Assembly (NCBI GenBank): GCA_017592665.1
Contig: JAGFNW010000002.1
Coordinates: 186,001-250,000 of the forward strand
DNA from: Streptosporangiaceae bacterium NEAU-GS5
GTDB lineage: Bacteria; Actinomycetota; Actinomycetes; Streptosporangiales; Streptosporangiaceae
Direction: 5' to 3'
DNA length: 64,000 nt
Part shown: one piece after another, positions 46,201-55,175 of the stretch
Layout: each line of letters opens with the position of its first letter
How positions within the stretch are numbered: the stretch's first letter is position 1
The notes under the pieces: generated by a model
Databases searched by the model: none
Seen by the model: the letters and a program-made list of their open reading frames with translations, nothing else
Told to the model about the DNA's origin: nothing
Made by a program: the position numbers and the translations under genes

Positions 46201-46803
46201 GACCCGTCTTTCGATGTCGAGGCCGTGGTCCATGACCTCGAGGAAGTAGTTCTCCCGGCCGAACAGATCCTGGTAGCGGGCGGCGGCCTTGAGCGCCTCG
46301 TCGTATTGGCCGAGGCGGAGGCGGGTCTGCACCTCGCCGGACGGGCAGCCGGTGGTGGCCATCAGGCCGTCGGCGTGCTCGGCGAGCAGCTCGGCGTCCA
46401 TCCGGGCCCATTTGCGCACGAAGCCCTCGGTGTAGGCCCGCGAGGACAGCTTCATCAGGTTGTGCAGGCCGGCGCGGTTGCGGGCCCAGATCGTCATGTG
46501 GGTGTAGTAGCCACCCGCCGACACGTCATCGCTCTTCTGGTGGGGCTCGCCCCACAGCACGGGCCCTTTGTGCCTCCGCGACTCGGGCGCCACGTAGGCC
46601 TCGATGCCGATGATCGGCTTCACGCCGGCGTCGCGGGCCTGCCGATAGAAGTCGTACGCCCCGTGCAGGTTGCCGTGGTCGGTGATCGCGATGGCGGGCA
46701 TCCCCTGATCGCCCACCTGCTTGAACATCTGCTTGAGCCGGGCCGCCCCGTCGAGCATCGAATACTCGGTGTGGACGTGCAGATGCACAAACGAATCCGC
46801 CAT
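43282..46803 (-). CDS. dnaE: DNA polymerase III alpha subunit (replicative, DnaE1 type)
   Basis: 1173 aa. PHP domain at the N-terminus keeps a full metal set: HLHVHTEYS, TDHGNLHG, GIEAYVAP, YYTHMTIW, TTGCPSGEV and NDSHY, so PHP proofreading is expected, as in mycobacterial DnaE1. Polymerase acidic residues are in MPDVDIDFDERRR, with VGPGRGSAAGSL before it. The C-terminal third has the OB fold and tau-binding part. The start ATG has a GGGGG site. Replicates the chromosome with the beta clamp. Confidence 0.97.
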   Translation of the reverse strand: MADSFVHLHVHTEYSMLDGAARLKQMFKQVGDQGMPAIAITDHGNLHGAYDFYRQARDAGVKPIIGIEAYVAPESRRHKGPVLWGEPHQKSDDVSAGGYYTHMTIWARNRAGLHNLMKLSSRAYTEGFVRKWARMDAELLAEHADGLMATTGCPSGEVQTRLRLGQYDEALKAAARYQDLFGRENYFLEVMDHGLDIERRVRDGLTRIARELEIPPVVTNDSHYTYEADSASHDALLCIQTGKQLSDPDRFRFDGSGYYIKSADEMRAVDSSDLWQEGCRNTLLVAERVDPEGFFQHKNLMPTYPIPDGMTEEAYFRQQVWEGMERRFPDGVDDEHRTWVENEINVILQMGFPSYFLVVSDFIMWAKNNGIRVGPGRGSAAGSLAAYALGITDLDPIPHGLIFERFLNPERVSMPDVDIDFDERRRADVIRYVTEKWGADKVAMIATFGTIKAKAAVKDAGRVLGYPYALGDRISKAFPPAVMGKDIPLSGIFDKDHPRFNEAGELRKMYEEDVDVKATVDLGRGLEGLIRQTGVHAAGVIMSAEPLTDYIPIMRRDADGAIITQFDYPTCETLGLLKMDFLGLRNLTIIDDCLKAIELNTGEAIDLLTLPLDDATTYELLSRGDTLGIFQLDGGGMRTLLRLMKPDNFEDISAALALYRPGPMGANSHTNYALRKNRQQDIVPIHKELAEPLKDILDTTYGLIVYQEQVMAIAQKVANYSLGGADLLRRAMGKKKKSELDKQYEFFEKGMLDNGFSSEAIKSLWDILLPFSDYAFNKAHTAGYGLVSYWTAYLKANYQAEYMAALLTSVKDDKDKSALYLNECRKMGIKVLPPDVNDSDFDFTPRGADIRFGLSAIRNVGANVVDGILGARRSKGRFVDFKEFLRKVPALVCNKRVIESLIKAGAFDSLGHVRKGLAMIHEQAVDAIIDIKKNEAIGQDSLFGAIEGVEDQTFDVQIPAGEWDKTTVLQFEREMLGLYVSDHPLLGVEHILSAGADCSIGALQDESRPDGQIVTVGGLLSGVQRKVTKKGDTWVLTQLEDLEGAIEVMIFPSSYQLCAPILAEDAIVFVKGRIDKREDVAKIIAMEVTAPDLTTSSGGPLVVSMPIAKCTPPVVTRLRDVLNTHPGTTEVHLQLHNGPRTTVMRLDDRLRVTPSPALMGDLKQLLGPACLGA

Positions 46804-46923
46804 GTGGCCCCCATCTTCCGACCGACCGAGTAGAGCCTACGCGTGATCGACAGCCGTCGTGAGGGCAGGAGTCATTTGTCATCCATGGGACGATTCTTGG
46901 GTTTGGGAGGGATCACACATTTG

Positions 46924-48846
46924 ATGGCGAACGCGCAGGGCCGCCTCATCGGAGGCCGTTATCAGCTCCTCGAACCCATCGGCCGCGGTGGCATGGGAAC
47001 GGTGTGGCGCGCCTACGACCAGCTGCTCGACCGCCCCATCGCGGTCAAGGAGATCCGGTACGACGTCCAAGAGGACGAGCTCGAAGAGCTCAACCGGAGA
47101 ACCATGCGCGAGGCCAGGGCCGCCGGAAGGCTCACCCATCCCAACGTGGTGGTGGTCCACGACGTGATCGAGGAGGACGGCCGGCCGTGGATCATCATGC
47201 AGCTGGTCGAGTCCAAGTCGCTGGGCCAGGTGCTGCGCGAGAGCGGCCGGCTTACGCCGGGCCGTACCGCCCAGATCGGCCTCGAGGTCCTCGACGCGCT
47301 GCGCGCCGCGCACGACCAGGGCGTGCTGCACCGCGACGTCAAGCCGGAGAACGTGCTGCTGACCGACGACGGCCGGGTCGTGCTGACCGACTTCGGCATC
47401 GCGCGGATCGAGGCCGACACGACGATGACCCGCACGGGGCTCGCCGGGACGCCCGCGTTCATCGCGCCGGAGCGGCTGCGCGGCGAGTCGGCGCGGCGCG
47501 AGTCGGACCTGTGGTCGCTGGGCGCGACGCTGTACGCCGCGGTCGAGGGCAAGGCGCCGCACGAGCGCGGGATCCCCGTGGTCACCCTGCACGCCGTGCT
47601 CAACGATGATCCGGAGCCGGCCACGCACGCGGGAGGGCTCGGGCCGCTGCTCGACCGCATGCTGCGCAAGGATCCGGCCGACCGGCCGACGCACGACGAG
47701 ATCGCCCAGACCCTGCGGCGCGCGCTGGAACCCGAGCCCCGGCCCGAGCCGGAGCAGGAGCGGGAGCCGGAGCCCGTCCAGCAGACCAGGCGGCTTCCTG
47801 ATCTCACCGATCCGTTCGAGGCTCAGGATCGCGACTGGTGGACCGGCGGCTCCTCGCCCAAGACGAAAGAGGAGCCGGCCCCCGAGCCGAGTTCTGAGCC
47901 GAGCTCCGAACGCCGGCCGGCGGATGGCGACCTGACCCCGCCGGTCGCCATCCCCCTCCCCCGTAAAGCCCCTCCCCGCGCGCCCACACGGGCCTCTGAG
48001 CCCGTACGGAGCCCTGAGCCGACCCAGGGGCAGCACCCGGCCCCGCCACGCCAACGGGAGCCACAGCGGGCCGCCGAGACCATCCCTCCGGCGAGCACGC
48101 CGGCCCAGCCGACGATGATCGGGGACTACCCGGCGCGGCCGAGCCGCCTCCCCCTCATCGCGGCCGTCGTCGTCGCGCTGCTCGTGGTGGCCGGGGTCGC
48201 GGTGTGGCTGGGGATGAAGCAGGGCGCGGCCAGCAGAGAGACCGGCGGGGGGCCGTCCGGAGCGGCCGTGTCGAGCGGCGAGGCCTCGACGGCGGAGCCC
48301 TCGGAGGACAAACCCAAGCCGTCTGAGGGCACGACCGACGACACGACGTCGAAACCCTCGGAGAAGCCGTCGGACAAGCCCTCGTCCAAACCGTCGTCGG
48401 CGGCCGGGGCGCCCGAAGGCTGGCACACCTACAAGGACTCGTCCGGCTTCTCGATCGCGCTTCCCAAGGGCTGGGACGCGCGCGAGCATCGGGGCACCTC
48501 GGTCACCTTCCGGGGTCCGGGCACCTCCGGCTTCCTGCTGATCGACCAGACCTCCAGCCCCAAGAAGGACGCCGTCAAGGACTGGAAGAACCAGGAGAAG
48601 TCCTGGAAGGTCCGCTTCCCCGGCTACAAGCGGATCAAGATCGAGCACGTCGACTACTTCGACGAGGCCGCCGACGCCGAGTTCACCTACCGCTCGGGCG
48701 GCGGACGCCAGCACGTGATCAACCGCGGGTTCGTGACCGGCAAGGATCACGGCTACGCCATCTACTGGAGCGCGCCCGACGACCGGTGGTCCAAGGACTT
48801 GCACTATTTCGAGACGTTCACGGCGACCTTCCGTCCCGCCGATTGA
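46924..48846 (+). CDS. Membrane Ser/Thr protein kinase 1 with outer PsbP-like domain
   Basis: 640 aa. PknB-type kinase at 13-280: Gly loop GRGGMG (20-25), Lys42, HRD with Asp138, DFG 156-158, and APE-like FIAPERL. A Pro/Glu/Ser-rich juxtamembrane region follows, one helix at about 409-430, a Ser/Lys/Pro linker, then an outer domain of about 150 residues starting GWHTYKDSSGFSIALPKGW. The same domain ends kinase 2. I use ATG 46924 rather than 46843 because the kinase fold begins right after it. Confidence 0.92.
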   Translation: MANAQGRLIGGRYQLLEPIGRGGMGTVWRAYDQLLDRPIAVKEIRYDVQEDELEELNRRTMREARAAGRLTHPNVVVVHDVIEEDGRPWIIMQLVESKSLGQVLRESGRLTPGRTAQIGLEVLDALRAAHDQGVLHRDVKPENVLLTDDGRVVLTDFGIARIEADTTMTRTGLAGTPAFIAPERLRGESARRESDLWSLGATLYAAVEGKAPHERGIPVVTLHAVLNDDPEPATHAGGLGPLLDRMLRKDPADRPTHDEIAQTLRRALEPEPRPEPEQEREPEPVQQTRRLPDLTDPFEAQDRDWWTGGSSPKTKEEPAPEPSSEPSSERRPADGDLTPPVAIPLPRKAPPRAPTRASEPVRSPEPTQGQHPAPPRQREPQRAAETIPPASTPAQPTMIGDYPARPSRLPLIAAVVVALLVVAGVAVWLGMKQGAASRETGGGPSGAAVSSGEASTAEPSEDKPKPSEGTTDDTTSKPSEKPSDKPSSKPSSAAGAPEGWHTYKDSSGFSIALPKGWDAREHRGTSVTFRGPGTSGFLLIDQTSSPKKDAVKDWKNQEKSWKVRFPGYKRIKIEHVDYFDEAADAEFTYRSGGGRQHVINRGFVTGKDHGYAIYWSAPDDRWSKDLHYFETFTATFRPAD

Positions 48847-48864
48847 GCGGGAGGCTGTGTCAAA

Positions 48865-50571
48865 ATGCCGAACGTGGACGCGGGGTATCGGGTCGCGGGC
48901 AGATACGAACTGCTCGAGCCGATCGGCAGGGGCGGCATGGGCGTCGTCTGGCGCGCCCATGACACGCTGCTCGACCGGACCGTCGCGGTCAAAGAGGTGC
49001 TTTACGTGCCGACCACCGACGACGACAAGGACGCGTTCAACCGACGCGTGATCCGGGAGGCCCGGGCGGCCGGGCGGATCGATCACCCCAATGTGGTGAC
49101 CGTCCACGACGTCATCGAGGAGGACGGCCGTCCCTGGATCGTGATGCAGCTGGTCAGGGCCCGTTCGCTGGGTGAGGTGATCCGCCACCACGGCCCGCTC
49201 GTGCCCGACCGGGTGGCCGTGATCGGCATGCAGGTGCTCGACGCGCTCGCCACCGCGCACGCGGCAGGGGTGCTGCACCGCGACATCAAGCCGGAGAACA
49301 TCCTGCTGTCCGACGACGTCCGGGTGGTGCTGACCGACTTCGGCATCGCGACCATGCCGGAGGAGACGTCGATGACGATGACGGCCGGGCTCACCGGCAC
49401 GCCGGCCTATCTGCCGCCGGAGCGGCTGAGCGGTCAGCCGGCGACGCCCGAGTCCGACCTGTGGTCGCTCGGGGCCACGCTCTACACGGCAGTCGAGGGC
49501 CGCCCGCCGTACGACCGGGGGACGCCGATCGCCACGATGGCCGCGGTGCTCAACGGCGAGCCTGACCCGATGCGGCGCGCCGGTCCCCTGGCCCCCGTGA
49601 TCGAGGGGCTGATGCGCCGCGACCCGGTGCGCCGGATCGACGCGGTCGAGGCGTCCGGCCTGCTCCGCCAGGCCGCCGCGGCCCCCGGCAACGCGCCGCC
49701 GCCTTCGAATCACGGAGCGAGCTACGGCGCCCCGACCCCTCCGCACGGTCAGGCGGTCATCTACGGGCAGCGCACCACGCCGGGCGGGCAGCCACCCGCG
49801 GGCACGGTGACGCTGCTCGAAGGTGGGCCGCCGGAGCCTCCGCGCAGGAGCAACGTGGGGCTCATCGTGGGCCTGTCCGCCGCCGGCGCGGTGCTCCTGG
49901 CGCTCGCCGCCTGGTATGTCTGGTTCCACACGCTCGGCGCCGGCACCTCGGCCACGGCCACGCCGGCCATCTCGACGGCCGCCTCGGAGCAGCCCACGGC
50001 GCCTTCGCACCGGCCTTCGACCAGCCCGTCAGAGAAGCCGTCCAAGAAGCCGTCCGAAGAGCCCTCGACCGAGCCGCCGTCGTCGCCACCCGCGTCCGAG
50101 TCCCCGACCGGCCCCGCGGTGGCGCTTCCCAAGGGATGGCGGCTCTACCACGACCCGATCGGGTTCACTGTCGCGCTGCCGCGCGGCTGGACGCGCCAGG
50201 TGATGACGGCCCAGCGGGTGGTCTTCCGCTCCCCCGGCAGCCCCTCCTACCTCCAGGTCGACCTGACGCCCTGGGTCGACCCCGACCCGGAGAACGCGGC
50301 CAAGGACGTGGAAAGCCAGGCCACCGCCAAGAATCTGCTGCCCGGCTATCGGCGGATCGCCCTCGACACGGTCAACTACCGAGGCTGGCCCGCCGCCGAC
50401 TGGGAGTTCACCTGGACGCTGTCGAGCGGCATCACGATCCATGTCCGCGACCGCCTGTTCAGCACGCCTGACGGCCGCCAGTTCGCGATCTACTGGCACA
50501 CGCCCGACCAAGACTGGGACACCACGCGCCTCTACTTCACCCAGTTCACGCAGACGTTCCAGCCGTCATGA
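48865..50571 (+). CDS. Membrane Ser/Thr protein kinase 2 with outer PsbP-like domain
   Basis: 568 aa, 18 bases after kinase 1 with a GGGAGG site. Kinase core: GRGGMG (21-26), Lys43, HRDIKPEN, TDFGIA. One helix at about 329-352, a linker of repeated Pro-Ser-Glu-Lys, then an outer domain (GWRLYHDPIGFTVALPRGW to the C-terminus) matching that of kinase 1. Adjacent and similar, the two are a duplication. Its stop overlaps the AraC start. Confidence 0.92.
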   Translation: MPNVDAGYRVAGRYELLEPIGRGGMGVVWRAHDTLLDRTVAVKEVLYVPTTDDDKDAFNRRVIREARAAGRIDHPNVVTVHDVIEEDGRPWIVMQLVRARSLGEVIRHHGPLVPDRVAVIGMQVLDALATAHAAGVLHRDIKPENILLSDDVRVVLTDFGIATMPEETSMTMTAGLTGTPAYLPPERLSGQPATPESDLWSLGATLYTAVEGRPPYDRGTPIATMAAVLNGEPDPMRRAGPLAPVIEGLMRRDPVRRIDAVEASGLLRQAAAAPGNAPPPSNHGASYGAPTPPHGQAVIYGQRTTPGGQPPAGTVTLLEGGPPEPPRRSNVGLIVGLSAAGAVLLALAAWYVWFHTLGAGTSATATPAISTAASEQPTAPSHRPSTSPSEKPSKKPSEEPSTEPPSSPPASESPTGPAVALPKGWRLYHDPIGFTVALPRGWTRQVMTAQRVVFRSPGSPSYLQVDLTPWVDPDPENAAKDVESQATAKNLLPGYRRIALDTVNYRGWPAADWEFTWTLSSGITIHVRDRLFSTPDGRQFAIYWHTPDQDWDTTRLYFTQFTQTFQPS

Positions 50572-51374
50572 CCAGCGAGGCCGCCCACTTCTTCCGCCAT
50601 CCGGGCTTCCCGGACGTCGACCTGCTCCGCGCCCGCTTCGTGACGCACCGCTACGCCCGGCACGCCCACGAGGGCTACGCGATCGGGGTCATCGTCGCCG
50701 GCGTCGAGGAGTTCGACTACCGTGGCGGCCTCCACCGGGCCGGGGCGGGCGAGATCGTGCTGGTCAACCCCGAGAGCGACCACACCGGCCACGCGGGCAC
50801 GCCACACGGCTGGGCCTACCGCATGCTGTATCCGCCGCTCGAGACGCTGGCCGACCTGGCCGGGCCCCGGCCGTACTTTCCCGAGCCGGTGGTCTCGGAT
50901 GTGGGCGCCGCGCGGCTGCTGGTGGCGGCGCACGTGGCGGCCGAGCGCGGCGATCCGCTGACCACCTCGACGCTGCTGCGCACGGCCTTCTCGACGCTGC
51001 TGGCCCGGCACGCCTCCGTGGCGCCGCCGCGTGAGCCCGACGCGGGCTCCCGGTCCGTACGGCTCGCCCGCGACATCCTGCACGCGCGGATGACCGACCC
51101 GCCGACCCTGGAGGATCTGGCCGCGGCCGTGGGGGCGCGGCCGTTCCCCCTGCTCAGGGCGTTCAAGGCGGAGCTGGGCCTGCCCCCGCACGCCTATCTG
51201 ACCACGGTCCGCGTGCGGCGGGCCCGCGACCTGCTGCAGCTGGGGCTGCCTCCGGCCCAGGTAGCGGCCGAGGTCGGCTTCACCGACCAGGCCCATCTGA
51301 CCCGCCACTTCAAGCGCGTCATGGGTGTGCCGCCGGGCGCCTATCGGGCCGCAGGAACGTACAAGACCGCCTGA
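50568..51374 (+). CDS. AraC-family transcriptional regulator
   Basis: 268 aa. N-terminal cupin (HAHEGYAIGVIVAGVEEFDYRG and VLVNPESDHTGHAG) of the AraC ligand type, then two HTH motifs at about 170-265 (TLEDLAAAVGARPFPLLRAFK and QVAAEVGFTDQAHLTRHFKRVMGVPPGAYR). AraC proteins of this type often control the adjoining azlCD amino-acid exporters, which follow 25 bases downstream. Start overlaps the kinase 2 stop (ATGA). Confidence 0.93.
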   Translation: MTSEAAHFFRHPGFPDVDLLRARFVTHRYARHAHEGYAIGVIVAGVEEFDYRGGLHRAGAGEIVLVNPESDHTGHAGTPHGWAYRMLYPPLETLADLAGPRPYFPEPVVSDVGAARLLVAAHVAAERGDPLTTSTLLRTAFSTLLARHASVAPPREPDAGSRSVRLARDILHARMTDPPTLEDLAAAVGARPFPLLRAFKAELGLPPHAYLTTVRVRRARDLLQLGLPPAQVAAEVGFTDQAHLTRHFKRVMGVPPGAYRAAGTYKTA

Positions 51375-51386
51375 CAGACCCGCCCA

Positions 51387-51399
51387 TAGCGTCTGCGGC
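51387..51399 (+). promoter_or_regulatory. -10 element of azlC
   Basis: TAGCGT (51387-51392) ends 7 bases before ATG 51400. No ribosome site is visible. Confidence 0.4.
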
Positions 51400-52089
51400 A
51401 TGGAGGACCATCGCAGAGGGGCCATCCGCGACGGCCTGGGCGTGGGGGTGGCGGTCGGGGTGTCTGGGCTGGCCTTCGGCGCGGCGGCGGCCACCGCCGG
51501 GCTGACCGTCGCGCAGGCGTGCGTGCTGAGCCTGTTCGCGTTCACGGGCGCCTCGCAGTTCGCGCTGACAGGCGTGATCGCGGGCGGCGGAGCCCTGCTC
51601 CCGGGCGTCGCGGGCGCGCTGCTGCTCGGCGCGCGCAACAGCATGTACGGCCTGCGCCTTGCCGACCTGCTGCGCACGGGATCGGTGTGGCGACGGCTGG
51701 TGACCACCCAAGGAGTGATCGACGAGTCGACCGCGGTGGCGCTCAAGCAGCCCACGCCGGACTCCTCGCGCACCGGGTTCTACGTGACGTTCGCCGCGGT
51801 CTACGTGGCGTGGAATCTGACCACGTTCGTCGGCGCGGTGGGGGCGTCACAGGTGGCCGATCCGGCCGCGTTCGGGCTGGACGTCGTGGGTCCCGCGACG
51901 TTCCTGGCGATCCTGTGGCCGCGGCTGGCCGATCGGCGGCTGCGGCTGGTGGCCGGATGCGGGGCGGCGATCGCGCTCGCGACCACGCCGTTCCTGCCGC
52001 CGGGAGTGCCGGTGCTGCTGGCGGCCTTGGCCGTACTGGCCGGATGGACCAGCTCCCCGGCCACGGTCGAGGCGGGGGATGCGCGATGA
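51400..52089 (+). CDS. azlC: AzlC-family branched-chain amino-acid exporter, large subunit
   Basis: 229 aa, about seven helices. The AzlC hallmark FTGASQFALTGVIAGGG and the downstream GARNSMYGLRLAD are exact family motifs. Pairs with AzlD to export branched-chain or related amino acids. The regulator just upstream is probably its controller. The stop overlaps azlD (ATGA). Confidence 0.94.
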   Translation: MEDHRRGAIRDGLGVGVAVGVSGLAFGAAAATAGLTVAQACVLSLFAFTGASQFALTGVIAGGGALLPGVAGALLLGARNSMYGLRLADLLRTGSVWRRLVTTQGVIDESTAVALKQPTPDSSRTGFYVTFAAVYVAWNLTTFVGAVGASQVADPAAFGLDVVGPATFLAILWPRLADRRLRLVAGCGAAIALATTPFLPPGVPVLLAALAVLAGWTSSPATVEAGDAR

Positions 52090-52400
52090 GCCCGATCTGG
52101 TGGGCGGTGATCGCCACCGCGGTGGGCTGCTACCTGCTGAAGTTCGCCGGCCTGTCCGCGCCACGGAGGCTGCTCGACCAGCCGCAAGTCAGGCGGTTCG
52201 CCGAGCTGGTCCCCGTGGCGCTGCTGGCCGCGCTGATCGCCGTGCAGACGCTGGCCCACGGGCAGTCCATCCAACTCGACGGGGCCCGGCTGACGGGACT
52301 GGCGGCCGCGGTGGTGGCCCTGGTGCTGCGCGCGCCGTTCCTCGTGGTCTTGGCGGTCGCCGCGATCGCGACGGCACTTGTCCGAATGGCCGGCTTCTGA
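52086..52400 (+). CDS. azlD: AzlD-family exporter small subunit
   Basis: 104 aa, four hydrophobic segments starting IWWAVIATAVGCYLLKFAG; then the conserved VRRFAELVPVALLAALIAVQT. The small partner of AzlC. The ATG overlaps the azlC stop. Confidence 0.92.
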   Translation: MSPIWWAVIATAVGCYLLKFAGLSAPRRLLDQPQVRRFAELVPVALLAALIAVQTLAHGQSIQLDGARLTGLAAAVVALVLRAPFLVVLAVAAIATALVRMAGF

Positions 52401-52439
52401 GCAGACATGATCCCGTCCGCTCTGGGTAGCGGGCGCGCC

Positions 52440-53867
52440 ATGGCGGAGTCGAAAACCAGCGAACGAGTCGTCGCCGGACGCTACAGGTTGCTCGGCGAGC
52501 TCGGGCGGGGCGGAATGGGCACCGTCTGGCGAGCGCGCGACGAGGTCCTGGAGCGCGAGGTCGCGGTCAAGGAGCTGATCGCACCCCCCGAGCTGACCGG
52601 ACCGGAGCGCGAGGTCTTCTCTATCCGCACGTTCCGCGAGGCGAGGGCGGCGGGACGGCTCAACCACCCCGGAGTCGCGGCCGTCTATGACGTCTTCGAA
52701 GAGGGCGGCCACCCGTGGATCGTGCTCGAGCTCGTGCCCTCCCGCACCCTTGGCTCGGTGATCCGTGAGGACGGCCCGCTGTCGCCTCGCGCGACGGCCC
52801 AGATCGGCCTGCAGGTGCTGAACGCGCTCCGCGCCGCGCACCACGCCGGAGTCCTCCACCGGGACGTCAAGCCCGACAACGTGCTGCTCGGCGAGAACGG
52901 CCGGGCCGTGCTGACCGACTTCGGCATCGCCACCCTCGACGACGAGTCCCATGTCACGCGCACGGGCGCGCTGATCGGCACGCCCGCCTTCATCGCACCG
53001 GAGCGCGCCTCGGGCGGGCTGGCGACGACCGCGTCGGATCTGTGGTCGCTCGGCGTCACGATGTACTTCGCGGTCGAAGGGGTGTCGCCGTTCAACCGGG
53101 GCACGATGCTCGCCACCCTCGGCGCGGTCATGTTCGACCAGCCGCCTCCGCCGAACTCGGCCGGCCCGCTCGGGGCGGTCATCAACGGCCTGCTGCTGAA
53201 GGACCCGGACGCGCGGATGACCGCGGACGAGGCCGAACGCCATCTGCACGCCGCCCTGACCGGGACCGCGTCGGCCCTCGACGGCGGCCCGGCGACCGAG
53301 CCGACCCCGGCGATCCCCGCCGCCCTCGCCGCGACCCCGGCCGTCGCACGGCCCGTGGACGGCGGCGCTCCGGGCACCGCTCCCGCGCCGCAGCCCAGTC
53401 GCCAGGACTTCGTACGGCGGGGGCCGCGCACGGCCGTCGTCGCCGCCTGGATCGGCGGCCTCGCGGTTCTCGTCGGCCTCGTCGCGGGCGGGATCGCCTA
53501 TCTGACCGGAATGTCGCAACGCACGTCGCAGAACGTCTCGCCGACCGTCACCGTCTACCGGACGGCCGCGCCCTCGGAGACGACCTCCGCACCGGCCGTG
53601 GCGCCGACCCAGGCAGGGTCCCGACCCACTACGCACGCGCAGTCGCCGGCTCCGCGAAAGAGCCCGACCAAGCCGCCCAAGGCGTCGCCCTCCGATCGCG
53701 GCAAGCCCTCGTCGAAGTCCTCCGAGGGCGCCGACCAGGGCGACGGCTCCGAGTCCGCCGACGCGGGCGACGGCCTGGTCGAACCCGGCGCGGCCGTGGT
53801 GGACGACCACAAGGGCAAAGCCGAAGGAAGCGGCAAAGGGAGCGGCAAAGGGCTAGTTCTCGGCTAG
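52440..53867 (+). CDS. Membrane Ser/Thr protein kinase 3
   Basis: 475 aa. Kinase core with GRGGMG, catalytic HRDVKPDN and TDFGIA; FIAPERASG ends the activation segment. Membrane helix at about 330-355, then an outer tail of about 120 residues, low complexity (Thr, Pro, Ser, Lys, Glu), ending in Gly-Ser-Gly-Lys repeats. It lacks the structured outer domain of kinases 1 and 2, so it senses something else or needs a partner. An in-frame ATG at 52407 would add 11 residues. Its 3' end overlaps the convergent oxidoreductase by 15 bases. Confidence 0.9.
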   Translation: MAESKTSERVVAGRYRLLGELGRGGMGTVWRARDEVLEREVAVKELIAPPELTGPEREVFSIRTFREARAAGRLNHPGVAAVYDVFEEGGHPWIVLELVPSRTLGSVIREDGPLSPRATAQIGLQVLNALRAAHHAGVLHRDVKPDNVLLGENGRAVLTDFGIATLDDESHVTRTGALIGTPAFIAPERASGGLATTASDLWSLGVTMYFAVEGVSPFNRGTMLATLGAVMFDQPPPPNSAGPLGAVINGLLLKDPDARMTADEAERHLHAALTGTASALDGGPATEPTPAIPAALAATPAVARPVDGGAPGTAPAPQPSRQDFVRRGPRTAVVAAWIGGLAVLVGLVAGGIAYLTGMSQRTSQNVSPTVTVYRTAAPSETTSAPAVAPTQAGSRPTTHAQSPAPRKSPTKPPKASPSDRGKPSSKSSEGADQGDGSESADAGDGLVEPGAAVVDDHKGKAEGSGKGSGKGLVLG

Positions 53868-55175
53868 ATCTTCCAGCGCTACGGGGAAGGCCGGGACCCG
53901 GGCGGCGAAGGCGCGGAGGTCGTCGGCGGTCGCCACGCGTCCGTTGAGGCGGGCCGCGATCGCGGCGGTCGCGAAGCCGCACATACGGCCCTGGCACCAC
54001 CCCATCCCGGGCCGCGCCAGCATCTTCACCGCACGGGCGTCGTCGGCTCCGAGGTCGTGGCAGGCCCGGCGCAGCTCGCCGTACGGGACCTCCTCGCAGC
54101 GGCAGACCACCGTGCTCTCGGTGAGCCAGGCCGTCCACTCCGCGGGGACCGGGCAGGCGCGGCGCATGGCCGCGGCGAATCGGCGACCTCGCCGGACGGC
54201 CCGGCGCAGGCGGGCGGTCTTGCCCGATCCCGCGAGGGTGAGCGCCGCGAGCCGTCCCTCGGCCAGCGCGAGCGCCGCACCGCCGACGCCGGTGGCCTCG
54301 CCCGCGATGTAGACGCCGTCGGCCGTGCTGCGCTGCGACCCGTCCACGACGGCGACGAGCGAGCCGTCCTCGTCGAGCCGGGTCTCGGCGCCGAGCATGA
54401 TCGGCAGCTCCAGCGAGGGCGTGAACCCCCAGCCCAGCGCGACCAGGTCCGCGGCGATCTCCTCCTGCGTCCCGTCGGCCCGCCGCAGCCGGACGGCCTC
54501 GGCCCGGCCGTCGCCGACGATCTCCGTGATCACGGTCCTGGTCCGGTAGAGCACGCGGCGCGCGGTCATCGCCGCCGCGTACCGGACGGCCTCGACGGAC
54601 TTGGACGGCGCGGCGAGCGCTCCGAAGGGGTCGCGCAGCCAGCCGGTGACAGGGTTGGCCTCGGCGACGGCCGCGACCGCGACCCCGGCCCGGGCCAGCG
54701 CGACGGCCACGGGCAGCAGGAACGGCCCGGTCCCGGCCACCACAGCGCGCCGACCGGGCGCCGTGCCGTGCTCCTTGAGCAGGGCCTGTACGCCTCCGGC
54801 GGCCATGACCCCCGGCAGGTCCCACCCCGGAATGGGCAGTTGCCGGTCGTAACCACCCGGGCAGAGGATCACCGCCCGGGCCGTCACCGGATCATGACCG
54901 GTCAGCCGGAGCGTGAAGCCCTCCTGGTCACGGGTGATCAGCCACACCTGGGTCCCCGGGATCCGGCGGACCTGTCCCAGCCGGCGCGACAGCCCCTCGT
55001 AAGCCTTCCAGTGCTGCCCGCGCCCGCCCTCCGCGTGCCGCCAGTATTGGCCGCCCGGCCGCTGACCGGCGTCGATCAGGACCACGTCGAGCCCGGCGCC
55101 GGCCGCCTCGGCCGCCGCGCCGAGGCCCGCCGGGCCCGCGCCCACGACGGCGACGTCGTGAGGCTCAGGCGTCAT
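53853..55175 (-). CDS. Hydroxyproline-operon FAD/NAD oxidoreductase, alpha-type subunit
   Basis: 440 aa. FAD-binding GAGPAGLGAAAEAAGAG at the N-terminus, a second nucleotide fold (VVAGTGPFLLPVAVALARAG), then a C-terminal BFD-like [2Fe-2S] domain with CRCE and WCQGRMCG cysteines. With the 83-aa ferredoxin-like protein and the second flavoprotein it matches the three-part D-amino-acid (D-hydroxyproline) dehydrogenase, HcnABC-like. Start ATG is 11 bases inside the preceding gene. Confidence 0.88.
   Translation of the reverse strand: MTPEPHDVAVVGAGPAGLGAAAEAAGAGLDVVLIDAGQRPGGQYWRHAEGGRGQHWKAYEGLSRRLGQVRRIPGTQVWLITRDQEGFTLRLTGHDPVTARAVILCPGGYDRQLPIPGWDLPGVMAAGGVQALLKEHGTAPGRRAVVAGTGPFLLPVAVALARAGVAVAAVAEANPVTGWLRDPFGALAAPSKSVEAVRYAAAMTARRVLYRTRTVITEIVGDGRAEAVRLRRADGTQEEIAADLVALGWGFTPSLELPIMLGAETRLDEDGSLVAVVDGSQRSTADGVYIAGEATGVGGAALALAEGRLAALTLAGSGKTARLRRAVRRGRRFAAAMRRACPVPAEWTAWLTESTVVCRCEEVPYGELRRACHDLGADDARAVKMLARPGMGWCQGRMCGFATAAIAARLNGRVATADDLRAFAARVPAFPVALEDLAEN

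Noticed and set aside
46879-50010. 1043-aa minus-strand open frame opposite kinases 1 and 2
   Set aside because: Shadow frame; kinase motifs are all on the plus strand.
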